Shown: positions 1-12,300 of the stretch, piece after piece | How the letters are laid out: each line of letters begins with the position of its first letter | Numbering within the stretch: position 1 is the first letter of the stretch | DNA from: Scedosporium boydii | Lineage: Eukaryota; Ascomycota; Sordariomycetes; Microascales; Microascaceae | NCBI GenBank assembly: GCA_002221725.1 | Contig: NJFT01000009.1 | Span: forward strand, 186,001 to 250,000 | DNA length: 64,000 nucleotides | Direction: 5' to 3' | Program-made: the position numbers and the translations under genes | The notes under the pieces: model-generated | Databases searched by the model: none | Seen by the model: only the letters and a program-made list of their open reading frames with translations | What the model was told of the DNA's origin: nothing

Positions 1-3000
1 GAAGACCTTAGTATTGCGTCAAGCCAGATGCATCGTACGAAACAACAGCCTCACGTTCCTCCAACAAGGCACGCTCTAATATTAGCTATCCGTCTGGCTA
101 CACACGGAGCAGAGGGAAGAAAAGGACACGACGACGGCGATGATGCTACGTTATTCATTGATCAGGTTGATCTGCTTCCGCCGAACTTTTAGTTTGACAA
201 AGACAACTGCGACTCTGAGCCTTGATTGTTAATTCATGTCCTTTGTGCGTGGGCCAAGACGTCTTCGCATTGCAACCCTCGTCAACTGCAATGCCACCTC
301 TGACGAGGGTACAGCCTCTTAGCCTGGTCTGGCCCGGCCATCCCCTACCCCTGTCGATACAGGGCATCAAGTCTTGAAGATATCCATTGATCGCGAATCG
401 AAGAAAACCACTCGACAGGGTACTTCTGTCGTCCCAGGCCCTGCCGCCCATTCTTACGGACGTAAGGTCTGCGAAGCAGGCCACGCTAGTGGCTTGGGAA
501 GTTGAGACTACGACTTCGGCTCTGGTGCATCGAACCGACTTTTGCCGCTCCACTGACAAATTTTCTCCAACGATACACGAAGTACTATGCGTACGTCCTG
601 ACACCATCAAACTGACATCAAATTAGTCCACACCCTTTCCCTTTTCGCCCGTCCCAACCCCCCCCCCCCCAAATGGGCAGTAAAAAGACACGGAAGTGGC
701 CCCTACTCCAACTATACTCCAAGTGATAAGCAGACGCCGACAAATCCGAAAGATCAACCATCGACCCAGCCCAGCACATGCATGGAAGCCTTCAGGCCCC
801 CTGCCTCTCCATCCACATTCGTCGAGTCTTCATGTGTGAGGGCTTCTTCGTGCAGGCTACCACCCAACCTGGGTCCCCATCGCGGGTCCCAGCCAGGGAC
901 CACAACGCGGTCACATTAGCAGCATGGCAAGGAGACGAAGTACATACATGCAACGAGTAATAATTGCAGCTGCCAGCGAGCCTCATTACTAGCGCTTAGA
1001 GACTCGGTGTTCCACACGGAAACACCGCACCCATCAGAGGCGAGCAAAGATATGCCTCAGTGGCAGTTCTCTCTCATTTCCACCGCTTCCGGTACGTCGC
1101 GGAAAACAGAGCCATCAGGGTGCACTGCGCGGGGATCCACGCAACAAAACGGACTTGGGGACAGCCGTAGCCAGCTGTGAAAATCAAATTACCTAACGCA
1201 GTTTAGCGGGTCCCGGCCAGATGGACTGGAAAAAGGAAATGACCAACCATCAAGCCGTGATGACCTGCCCTCTCGGATGAATTCGTCTTCCATGTTAGAA
1301 ATGCACTGGCTCTGAATCCACCCTGCTTGCGATTCAAACCCCATAAACGTCATTCGCCAATCCAGCAGGAGAGAGAATTCTCTTGAGCTGCAGGGTGCAG
1401 CAAGGACAAGGATCGAAAGGGGATCAAACACACGAGCCTGTTGCAGCACGATAGCAGTGGCGTCAATTGATCTTCTCTCCTCTAGTAATACGAAGTCCAT
1501 CATCCGCCTTGCCAGAGCAGGTCGGACGCTGACGGCGACTAAGGTTACTCTTCTCCGAGACTGGTCGGCGGTGTGGCTCCTTATTTGCCCGTCGTTGAAC
1601 CCACCCCGCCAACTGGAACGCGACAACGGCGCGGGGCGGTCTGGGAGGCGTAATTTCACCAAACCGTACTTCTTCTTTGAGAAGCCTCTTCAATCGAAAA
1701 TCCTGGGCACCCTGCAGTAGCTCGCCCAGTTTATAGGGGCTAGGGAAGGTACTACTTCACGCGTGCATACTCTTACCTTCTCTCTCTCTCCTCGGGTCGG
1801 TGCACACTTTTCCAGCTGCGTACATGAGACAGGACATTAGTGACAGAACCCGATCATCCTACCGACATGAAGGTACAGCTCGTGGGAGGCGCCCTAGGAC
1901 CCAATGGCGGCCGCCTGTTTCCGGACCCATGTCGCAAGGCACCGACTGATTGGACACGGCTTTTGGATCCCCACCCTGCCACACCCGTCATTGGTTCGAT
2001 TAGACGCCGAAAGTGGGGGGTTACACATATTTCCAATACGGAATAACCGAGAACATCAAATCATGGACCTTCCTGGTGGGCCAAGCTAAAATCCATGTCC
2101 CGTCTTCATCTCAAGTCCTTTTGACCTCAAAACCGGATACCATCCCATCGACATGGTTGCGGGCGTACGAATTCCATGACCAAATCTGCACCCTCCTCCC
2201 AGGAACCCGAACATCTGGTCAGGGCCAAAAAGATGGCGCACGCGAGGTTGGCCCCAACCAACGGCGAGGCACTTTCCAGGAGGGAAGGTGCCCCCCCCCC
2301 TCCTCGGGAAGGGTGGTACTTGCACAATGCGGCCGAAGGTCAGGCCATCCATATCTTAGCTCTTTTGGTTTTTGTTGGTGCAGGTAAGCTACGTAAGTGG
2401 TCACCATCCCACCATCCCAGTACATCTCCAGCGCACTTCTATTGGAAGCATGATCTCGACTGGATGAATGCCGGGCGCTGCGTTCGCCCATTCGGTATTT
2501 CAGAATCGGCATATATCTAATTGAGGTACGGGCTCCAGTTGAAACCGAGCGGCGAAAGTCGTTTAAAAATGCCTTGGTGATAGAGGAAGGCGGACGGATG
2601 AGTGCGGGAGACGATCAAAATATTGCCGGACAAGAATTGCCTCGTCGCAGACGAGTTCACTATGTCTCTATGCCTCGGCTCGTCTGTGCTCCGCGGGGAG
2701 AGCACACCCATCCCGGCCGGTTTCATCCTTTTCAACTCCTCTGTTGGGATAGCTATCACCAACAGGAGTTTAATCTATGAAGCTCAGTCGGGGGTGGTCA
2801 TGTAGCTTGTACCCCGGCAATAAGCTACCTTGACCGTTCCGCCAGGATTGTTGACCCAGCGCACTTTCTCTTTTTGGAGAAGAAAGGTGACCTCTCCTTT
2901 CATCTTTGCGCCCTTTTCACAAGGGAGAAACGGCAAGTGACGCGCCTCCTTGCTTGATGGATCAGATACGCGCGATGTGGGCACGCTCGTCGTCACCTGC

Positions 3001-5187
3001 ATCTCACAAATGTGACCCAAGTCGGCAGTTGGCTCAACGAGAATACACATATCTTGTAATTGTTTTGGTCTTATTTGCCCTTATCATTCATCTCCTCCAA
3101 CAGATGGATGATCTGATTCCGCGCCTGCCGCTGATCACAAGTTGCCTGCCAACATTGCATCATCCATGGATTTTGCCAATCTAGCCAGCCTCCACCGTGA
3201 ACCCTTGACTCGCCGCCTCCCCTGATCCTTCCCACCGCAACCGGGTCCGGGAGCCACCGCTTAAATCGCCTATTCGCTCGCTCCCCTTGGAGTGGAACGA
3301 ATTATCTGGAAGTGACGGCCGGGATGGGCGAGACCTAGCGCGGCCACAAGCGCCCTGCCAGGATACCGCGCCGCACACCAACATGAGAGATCAACGAGGC
3401 ATTCTTCTCCCGTGCGACCTTGCACCAGTCGGATGCAGTCGTTGGGTGTTGAGATGCTGCAGTTACATCAAATTTCTCAATAGGCAAGGAGGAGGGGAAA
3501 AAACAGTCCAACGCTAGATTTTTTTTTTTTCCTTGCTCGGGATCTTTTAGCTTGGGGTGGGTGGGAGTACTCGGGTCTCGACCACATGCGACCCAAGGGG
3601 GTAAAGGAGTTTTCTTCATGGATTGGCCAATCTTCTTGACGAGTAAAGATGCGTATATCGGCCTCTTTGCCTATCCCCCCGAGGATACAGGGCGCCTAAG
3701 GAGAGATCATGGACATCAATGACACGGAAATTCTTGATTTTTCTTGTGGATCATTCCCCATGGCAGACGTTTCCTGCGGGCATGGATCATGCGCATTACT
3801 TGCTGTGCCTCTCAAGGGGGACCATGTCCCAACGTGTCTGTCTCACCATTTTTTTTTTTTCTCTGAGTTACCAGATACCTCATCCTTGCGATGCCTATCC
3901 CCGCGAAACAGAAAGACCCAACGCGATGTGACAGCCCTGCCCCCCCTTCCCCGCCTGCCACCCCAAACTTAGCGAGGCAGACTAGAGTTGTCTAGCAGTG
4001 TAAGACTGCGAATAGGGGCGGAGTCCCACTTGAAGCTAAATGTCAGGGTTGTCCTGTTATTTGGGTCGCAGTGGCTTTGCAGCGAAGGATCATCTGGGTT
4101 GATCAAAAGGAGCCGAATGCGTCTACGGCGCGGCGCTAGGGCGCTTACTAGTAAAAATGTCTGTGGGGAGGACTCGGGGAGAAAGGTGAGAGGGTGACCT
4201 GATGATGGCTTGAGTTCGTTAACTTCGTTTTTTTCCTTTCCTTGTCTTTTTTTTCCCCCAACCCATGTCCTAAAAGGGGGCAAGGTCTAGGTCTTGGGGA
4301 CGGAGGCTGATGCCGGCTTCACCGCTAATGCGACCAGAACATCACCGAGGGGTGGGGTAAGAGGGAAAAAAAAAAAGGACCCCTAATCCGGAGGCGTCCG
4401 GGTACACCACCACTTCGTAGATAAAAGAAAAAAAGAAAAAAAGAAAAAAAAGAAGAAAAGAAAAAAAGAAAACTACTCGGGTACGAAGTCTAGTTTTCTT
4501 TTCTAGCTAAACTTGTTGGGACGGACTGCATTGATGGCAACGTAATTCCGGCCGGAACGGGCTGGTGGAGGTGTGGAAACCTGCTCGCTCCTGATAATAT
4601 TCGGAGTCGGCATATCTCGTTTCCGCAATAGCCGTGGTGTCCCGTTGGTGTTGCCGAGCTAAAGATCCAATTGTTGAGGTTTTTCGAGTTGGAGACTGAA
4701 ATAAAAACAAACAAAAAATGAAATGAAGATGGGTCGAAATGATGTTTGTCTTGGTCTTGGCACGGGAATGAGAAAATCTCGGCAGGGAGAGTCGGAGGAA
4801 ATTAACAATGGAGAGAGTCCCTGGATGGGACACGAATGCGGGATGTGAGCATCAGAGGAAACGAGAGTATAGAATTGGTACGGCAACCGGAGAAGTGGAA
4901 GAAGAAAAAAAATAATAGCGAGTCAATTCTCCGAGTGGTATCAAGTTCCTTTCTTTTCTTCGCCTGTAAGTGTATATCAGAAGTCTCTGTGTCCCATTGC
5001 CCTTCTTACCCTTCGCCATATATCCATCATGATCGTTAATGTTGCTTATTGACCGATCCATATGCTCAAGTGGCGCGCTCTTTAAGTAAAAAGAAGGAAA
5101 AAAAAATAAATAAATAAAAAAAGACAAAAAGAAATAAAATAAAAGGAGGGGAAAAGAGAACGGAGAAAAGCAAGAAACCCATCTCAT
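1..5187. other. gene-empty intergenic region, 5.2 kb
   Basis: No reading frame here resembles a known family and none shows a convincing exon-intron chain on either strand. Visible structure is low complexity: a 13-C run at 658-670, an A/G-rich tract at 4421-4473 and an A-rich tract at about 5085-5160 just past the stop of the F-box gene. The 8-mer ACGAAGTA occurs at 577-584 and 935-942, as it does in other intergenic parts of the window. A fast-evolving small gene or non-coding transcript cannot be excluded. Confidence 0.6.
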
Positions 5188-8087
5188 TCAAAGCGCCGCG
5201 TACCTAGCCTTAAAGATAGAAACTTCATCATAAAACAGAATCTCCCTGACTCGGAACTCGCACCGGGGCAGCGCAAGATCCACATCGTTCAGGGGATCCG
5301 CATCCGAGTCGTGCGCGAGAGACGTCTCCGATTCCGCGCCATCCAAAACAACGCTCGCGGGTGTCGTGCCTCCCTGGGCACTTTCGATGGTGGAGACCGA
5401 GACTTGACTGGCAGTATCATCGTCGCCGCCGAACGAGGAGGCATCACTGCCCTGAGCAGGGCTGGATGAAGAATCCACAGATCCTCGTCTGGCTCTCCTA
5501 GCACGCGATCTGGGTTCGGATTCGTAAATTTCAAAGCATTTACCCGAGAGACCGACGTAGCAAAGCTCGATTTCTGGCCGCAATGTTATGATGTCTACAA
5601 GCTGTAGGGCTAGCTCTTTGGGTTCCGAGTTGTAAGCCACCCTGTCGGTAAGGGCGATGTCGGGCAGGCATAGAGACCTTAGGTGAGGTATATTGGGGAG
5701 CCTTTGGAGGAAAGGATGCTGCGAAAGAGTAAAGAGATGAGAGTCAATAACGAGAAAATGAGGAGGGGATCGCAAGGGCATATTTCCCATGGAGAATGGG
5801 GCTATTTAGGGTTGTGTTTCTCGGGACTTACCCAATCCTTATAATACATGGCCATTGAGAGCTCTGTCAACTTTGGCATCTTTCCGCTCGTGAGATACAA
5901 GACCATGTCGGTCGTCGGTGCCCAATGGCGCCATCTGAGGCTGTCGAAGTTACTATTATTTCCCCTACGCCTTTCTGAGCTATCCAGCAACAATTTTCGC
6001 AGACTGCCACGGTGTCTAACTATGGCGGACTTGAATATCAAGTCGATACACACGCTGCGACTTAGTGAGTGCCGGCGGTCATGGAGGAACAGAGATTCGA
6101 GGGAGTTGGGGGCCAAGGTTTCCTTGATGAAATTGATCAAGGCTGTGGAAACCTGGTCGGTGTGGATGTGCTTGAGGGCAAGGTGGTACTGAAGGGAACT
6201 TGCTGGCGCTGCCTTGATTGCATTCGCATCTTTGATCCCGGGGATGTTGGATGTCGGCGCGAATTTCTGCTTCAAGAGCTTCCAGAGATTATCATGATAT
6301 GGACAATCAAGAAGAGTAAAGGTCGTGAGTGTTGTCCAGTCAATAGCCTTTGTGCAGACCTGCATAGAAAGCGGCACCCGCTCAAGCTCCAGAGTCCGCA
6401 ACTTCAGCTTCCCTTCCAACTTCCGGAAGTCGCCGCCATGCGACTGGGCACTCGCGACCTCATCTACTGCTGGTCTAGGAGGTACATGAGGATGTCCTCT
6501 TCGTTCTGGGGACGAGGGAACCGGTGTAGTCTCTAGGATAGGAACGTCGTGGCCTAGAGAAGGCGAGGCATTCCCGGCAGCTGATGGGTGCGTAACCTCG
6601 ACGTAAGAAACAGGCCCTACTTCGGCCTGGGACCGTTGAGCCGCCGATGACCCACTATTATCATCAGCTTTCTTCGGCGCCTTGCGCCGTATATCATAGA
6701 TCCTGCCGAATATCACCCCGAGGACGCCGCCCAGCCGGCGATCTCCGATAGTGCTTGCGCCGGGCCAGTGAGCATTATGGTCGACTTGTTCTAGGTCAGA
6801 GCCGTCCCAGGCTTTGACGAAGTCGCGGTGCGTCACTCGAGAGCCTATGCCAACGCGGAGTTCCTGGAGCCGAGACTTGGAGCGCTCAATGAGAACAGAC
6901 ATTTCGTCCAGGTAGGCGACGTCGTCAATTTCCAATACCGTCAGACTCCTTAGAGGCGGAAGCACGCTAAAGGTTGGGTACTCCACGCGGCTGTCCCGGT
7001 AACGCATAGGAGTCAACGAGTGGGGTTGTGGTTCAAAGTTGGATGGGAGGAGGATGCCAATAGGAGTTAAAGTTGCCGATGATGGGATAACCGTCTGGCT
7101 AGGCAAGTCTGGACTTTGGACATTGTCGGGCTGCGCGGGGTCAACGTAGCTGTCGTGCCATCGAACCCAAACTCGTTCCAACTTGGATTCGGCATCTGGC
7201 GAGCGATCTTGATGAGAGGCTAAGGCTAGGAAAATGTCGGATATCACGCCGGTGGGCATATCCCAGACGAAGGTCTCCAGATTCACCATCTTCTCGACCG
7301 CAAGGGCAACAAGAGTGCCCAGCATCTTGCCGCTCTCCTTGGAGATGAGATATTCAGCTACCCAGTCAGAAGGTCCATTTCCTAGCGAAAACTTCCGGGT
7401 GTATTGGGCATAGTTGCTCTTCCTAAGCTGATGAACCACCGCAGTCGGTGTAGATGAGGAGTGGTTGCGTAGCAAGTGGGCGCGGTGGGCAAAGGAGTTG
7501 CCAAGACAGAGAGTCGAGAGACCATAGGTGAGGGCATCGACGTTCTTAAATTCGGTAGCCTCGGCATCGGAATCGGGCCATACTATGTCGAATCTCGAGT
7601 AAATCTGCGGAACGGCTAAACTGTGAAGCGTTGAATTCGTCAACGCAAGGGATGTAAGGTCATTGGTATGCGTAACCTAAGCACTCGGTCAGACAACGAA
7701 AGCGAAAGACGACCGGGTCAATTAGCTTATGCTAAGCCCCGGGAGTGGAGGGGGCTGATGGGGAGTGGTGGAATGAAGCTTCCTTACCTCATGTACAATC
7801 AGGCGAAGGATATCTACAGGCAGCTCAAGCAGGGTAAGCTTCCCGCTGCGTTCTGCTAATGTTTTGCCAACAACCTCTTTTCCTTTGAGGAGCTTCTCGA
7901 CAACTTGCTTTGGAGCAGTCTCCTGCCGGGAGGAGCTGAGTGGGAGTAGAGGTTGGGTAGGGCTGACTTGGAAGCTTTCCTCGGATTGGGAATGGCTGGT
8001 CGGTATCTGAGGATCGAAGGGTGTCATGGACGATGCACTGTCGCTGGAGGCATCAGCAGATGCCGTAACTTCTGACGGTTTGGTCAT
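5188..8087 (-). CDS. F-box protein with leucine-rich C-terminal part
   Basis: Three exons on the minus strand: 8087-7788, 7676-5832 and 5718-5188. The introns (7677-7787 and 5719-5831) have GTAAGG/GTAAGT donors and TTAG/CGCAG acceptors, and all phases join exactly to give about 891 aa. The F-box is split by intron 1: LLELPVDILRLIVHE ends exon 1 and VTHTNDLTSLALTNSTLHS opens exon 2, at about residues 85-125. Later segments such as LRSLTVLEIDDV, LKLRTLELERV, LTELSMAMYY and HLRSLCLPDIAL look like irregular leucine-rich repeats. The C-terminus is acidic and Ser-rich. By family knowledge such proteins are substrate receptors of SCF ubiquitin ligases; the target here is unknown. The start at 8087 was chosen for its good context (CCAACATGACC). 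An in-frame ATG at 8273 would add 62 residues of low complexity. Confidence 0.8.
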
Positions 8088-10779
8088 GTTGGGGAGGGAG
8101 AGAATGGCGAGGGCATGCTTCGTGGAAGGTCGGCAACGAGGCTGAAGAAAGGCGACGGAGGAAGGCTCCCCCACCGAGCTGCTGTGGGGAGGTGTATTGA
8201 CGCGGGTCCGGGTCGGTGGCGGGATCTTAGTGGCTACGCTGAAGATAGGGACGGAATCGCGATCCGAGTTCACTGGCGGGGAAGGGTTGGCTATGATGGG
8301 CGCAACCAGGACTCTGCGGTGTCAAATTCAGGAGTCGGCAAGGAACAATTGGGCCTTGCTCTATGCGCCCGCTGCTCCTCGAATGTTTTGGCTGGGATTT
8401 TGTGCAACTGTGGTGGAAGGAAAGGCTGGCTGGGTTGGGGGTCAAATCTATGGCTGGCAGTCAGCAGCAGTTGCCTATCTCTAGCTGTGGTTGACTAAGC
8501 GTGGGTACACTATCATTGATGAGAACACAGAGAATTACTGGCCCTTCCAGCAATAGTTAGAGTCTTGACTCTTTCTTGCGCTTTTCCCTTCGGTCATTAC
8601 TTAAAAACATTACAGGGTGATGAGTCGATGGAAAGGGTAATGGAAAAGCCGAGTATCTCTCGCCTTCCGCCTTGATACGCCCTTTTCTTTTATTATCTTG
8701 AACCCCCTCGGTACTCATGACCACCTCCAGGCGGAACTCTTCGCCATTCCGAGACCTGCGAAGTTGGTGAGAGAAACACTACTAAAACCGGGTTCCAAGA
8801 AAACGATCGCCATGGCCGGCCACAGAGAGGAACCGGAGCGAAAAGCGACGCCGCATAAACCAGCTCCAGCCTAGCCTCAAAATCTTCCGGAAGCTCTGTC
8901 CGTCTTCTCGCATTCTCGGGCTTGGGTTTGGAGTCTACCGGTACTCACGTCGACTTTGCCCAATGACACCCCTCCGCCACCTCATTATTTGACATGGAGG
9001 GTTTATCTTGCCTGGCTAGCTCTACCTTTGTAGAGTGGTTATAACCGATGATGTAATTGATGTGTCTGTCCAGCCTTGAGCTGCTCAAAACGTACAGCCA
9101 CCTGATGAAAGCACTGAACTCGGGACGCGACCCGTGACGCTGACCCTGTCACGAAGGGTCCCCAGGTTTAAAGTGCGAGGTGAGCGCGAGCAGAACGAAG
9201 TACTGAGTAATCCCATCAATGGACGAGTTCCAATATCTGTGCAATTTCTCCTTGCATAAGATACAATGTAATGTACGAGACAGACCTCACGTCAGGCATC
9301 GAACAGCGAAGCTCCGCAGATCAACGTGCATTGCTCCTCTGAAATCGCACAACATCCCGTGGCCAGGACTGGGTTACCCCTCAATCTGCCGCATCTTCAA
9401 CCTCCTCCCAGCCAGCCGACCTCGCATCGTCTATACCTTGCTTGACAAGGAGGGGTTAAAAATACATCCCGCCAGTTCATCCGCCCCATGTACTCATAAT
9501 GCCCACATGTACGATATGCGAGCAAGCCCAAAGGCCGAAACCAGTAAAAGAGGAAAGGGAAAAAAAAAAAATTAAACGAGGGGTCCTGGTGTTAATTCCC
9601 CCGCGACAAAGCGTTCCCCCGCCCTCAGACTTGCAACATCATTGAGGCACATTCAAGGCAGTCGAGGTTGGTCTCGTGGCCGCGTCCGCCGCCGAATTTA
9701 CCCCCAGGCCAGGCCAGGCCTGCCATATCAGGGCCCAAGTACCGAGAAAGATCAATAAATAGAGGTGTCGCCGATAAAAGCGATCATTGATGAGAAATCC
9801 CCGCAAACCAAACCGGACCGGGCAGGTTCATAAACAGGCCTGACCAGCCATCCTCAGCGTCACCTTGTTCCGCGTCTTTTCTTCTCTTTTACAAGTAGCG
9901 ACCTGTGGTTTCTCTCAATATATAAAAGTACATGCCATCTGTTCTCTTCGGCGTTCTGGCTGGCTACAAGTCTCTCCGTTGCTTTCTCCTGCAGCTGTCG
10001 CTGTCGTGTTACGAACCATCGTTAATACCTGGATCAAAATCAACCTTTCTCTAATTATTGTGTTGCCTAATCCAGCCTCGCGACAAAGACTCCCCGCTAG
10101 CTGACGAAGACCCGAGCCTGTGTCAGTGGTATAATTGCTTGCCTGGCGTTTCTTGGTGCGCTTGCCGTGTTGTTTATTGGCCTCCCGAGAGACCTCAGAT
10201 CCGAAAAAAGAACAGGACAACTTGTCATTTTCTTTGAATGTGAGTTCATCGTGCGGCGACTCTGTCCTCTTCTTCCTCTTTATCTCTCTGTCCTCGTCGA
10301 TGGGACCAAGTTAGGCGCATGAGTGATGGACCAAGGACGTGGCGGTCTAGGACCCTTGACTTCGTCGATTTGTACATTGTACAAGTACGAAGTACTTACA
10401 TGAGACGAGACTAGCCCGGACCCATTTAAGCCCATCACCGCCTTCCCGCAGTTGCAGATGAGCTCTCTGAGCTCACCCACCTCGAAAAGCACGCGTTGCG
10501 TCACTCCGCTGCCCCCCAACCGCGACTCGTCGACAGCAGATATCTTTGTCGCTACACTCAGCTAACGCTCACCCAACGCGAAATTAGGAGGGAAAATAAA
10601 ATAGCGAAACCGAGAATACAGATCTAATTCTTGTGCATTTATCTTCTCGCGAAACCCAAAGCGCCCAATATCCCGCTATTCCGCCCAGACCGCGGTCACT
10701 CCACATCCCCAACCCCGCGCCCCTACGAACCAAAAAAAAAACAAATCGCCGCCTTTAATAAATCTAGCCTTCCCCAACA
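8088..10779. other. intergenic region, divergent promoter of F-box gene and pkr1
   Basis: It lies between two divergently transcribed genes. I see no supported gene. It carries ACGAAGTA at 9195-9202 and the hairpin-forming copy at 10383-10397. The last 100 bases before pkr1 are A/C-rich, as is usual for a fungal 5' leader. Confidence 0.5.
10383..10397. repeat. perfect short palindrome AAGTAC-GAA-GTACTT
   Basis: Six-base arms surround a GAA loop. The core TACGAAGTA is the 9-mer that recurs at eight other intergenic sites in the window (15883, 18575, 35360, 36006, 36243, 36380, 36611, 44960). Function unknown. Confidence 0.7.
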
Positions 10780-11346
10780 ATGGCGTCCTTCCTCCAAGAC
10801 CTCTGGGAATCCATCTTCGTCGCCGGTCCGACCCCCACCCTCCTCAAAGCCGCCAACGGCACCTTCGCCGCCCTTCAGCTCCTCCTCGCCATCCTCCTCT
10901 TCACCACCCAGAGCGTCCACTTCATCATACTCTCCATCCTCTGCGGAGGTCTATGGTGGTCCATCAACTGGTTCGCCGCCGAGCTGAAGATATATCAGGA
11001 GCGCGAGGAGCGCGAGAAGCGCAAGCTCGAGGCCGAGGCTGCCCGCGATGATGCGGCGGGGGGATCTTCGGGCGACGATGACGACGATGGGGAGAGCGAT
11101 AGCGAGACCGAGGTCGAGACGACTATGACGGCGCCGCCAGCGAGCGTACTGCCCGCTGCGGCCGCGAGGACTCCTCCCGTGGCGGAGTCCAAAGACGTCG
11201 AGTCGGTACAGAACGTGGGGGAGATTAGGAGGAGGGAGGTACCCACCGTAGCTTCGAAGGGTATCGGACCGGGAACGCAATCGAGCGTGAGCACCGAGGA
11301 CGAGTGGGAAAAGGTCTCCGAGAGCGAGAACGATAAGCAGAAATAG
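10780..11346 (+). CDS. pkr1: V-type ATPase assembly factor Pkr1
   Basis: Single exon of 188 aa. The first 70 residues match the Pkr1 family: SIFVAGPTPTLLKAANGTFAALQ, then two hydrophobic segments (about residues 27-43 and 46-65) with the family signature GGLWWSINWFAAEL between membrane and tail. The rest is a charged cytosolic tail: a basic coiled stretch (EREEREKRKLEAEAA), then acidic and Ser/Thr-rich low complexity ending EDEWEKVSESENDKQK. Pkr1 is an ER membrane protein that helps assemble the V0 sector of the vacuolar proton pump in yeast. The fungal protein is longer than yeast Pkr1 because of this disordered tail, which is common in Pezizomycotina. No intron is needed. Confidence 0.88.
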   Translation: MASFLQDLWESIFVAGPTPTLLKAANGTFAALQLLLAILLFTTQSVHFIILSILCGGLWWSINWFAAELKIYQEREEREKRKLEAEAARDDAAGGSSGDDDDDGESDSETEVETTMTAPPASVLPAAAARTPPVAESKDVESVQNVGEIRRREVPTVASKGIGPGTQSSVSTEDEWEKVSESENDKQK

Positions 11347-12300
11347 GTTTTCGTCTACGGCGCATCCTCGCCGAAGGTCCTTTCTAGCTGCACAATCCGC
11401 ATTTTTACTTTTATTTACTTTGATACCAAGCGCAGTCAGTTCCGGGCCGTGGTGGCGGAGGGAATAGTGTTGGCACGGGTACTGAGGAGCGAGGGGATAT
11501 CGGGCTAAAGCAGCGCAGTGAGTTGGGTGTTGGAGCGAGGGAGTCATTAGTTTTACATGCATGATAGAGAGGTGGTTTTTCTTTCCGTAGACAGCTCTCG
11601 TCGAGGGAGCTCTATATATTATCCTCACGCCGTACTCAGGTTTTATGTGGGCACCCATTTCCCTGCTCTAGACATACCCAAGTTCCTTCCAGGAGAATGG
11701 GAACATCTAGTCCGATTTGTCCCGTATATTTTCGATACATATTGAATGGAGAGTTTGCTATCAAGACGTGACTTACTTCCATTGAATCAAGATGTTCCCG
11801 TCCGTATCCGCCCACCCTAGCCAGTTCAGCAACTAACAACACATTTACAATGACACACCGCTTTTTTTAATACCCTCAATAGAGCCAACGCCCGTTCACT
11901 CGACCATAACCGAAAAAAAACAAAAAAACAAGGTCTTGCATCGTACCACATGAGGAGAGTAGGTCTACACTCTGGGATACTGGTACCACATACGCACAGC
12001 TGGAGTGCCCTCGAAGATGCGGGGACTAAGATTGCTCGACAACATTTCTCTTACAGAATCCGACTCAGCAGGCCGTAGTTCGAGACCCGCGGTTGGTTTG
12101 ATGGCTTCCTGCTCACGGTTATCCGCCTCGACAAGCAACAGGTAGCCATCCTTCATGTTCGGTTTGCGGAGATCGTCTTCAGTGATGACACCCGCGCATT
12201 GGTGCACATGGGGGATATCTGATGCAGGGCACCTCCGAGGAGGATATGTCTCGTCTGACGCAAGCCGGATATGGAACACCCACTTCCATAGCTCGAGGTC
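11347..12300. other. intergenic region between convergent genes
   Basis: This holds the 3' flanks of pkr1 (+) and the zinc-cluster regulator (-). I see no gene or RNA. A short minus-strand reading frame at 11965-12279 has no recognisable domain and lies beyond the stop of the regulator. Confidence 0.5.
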
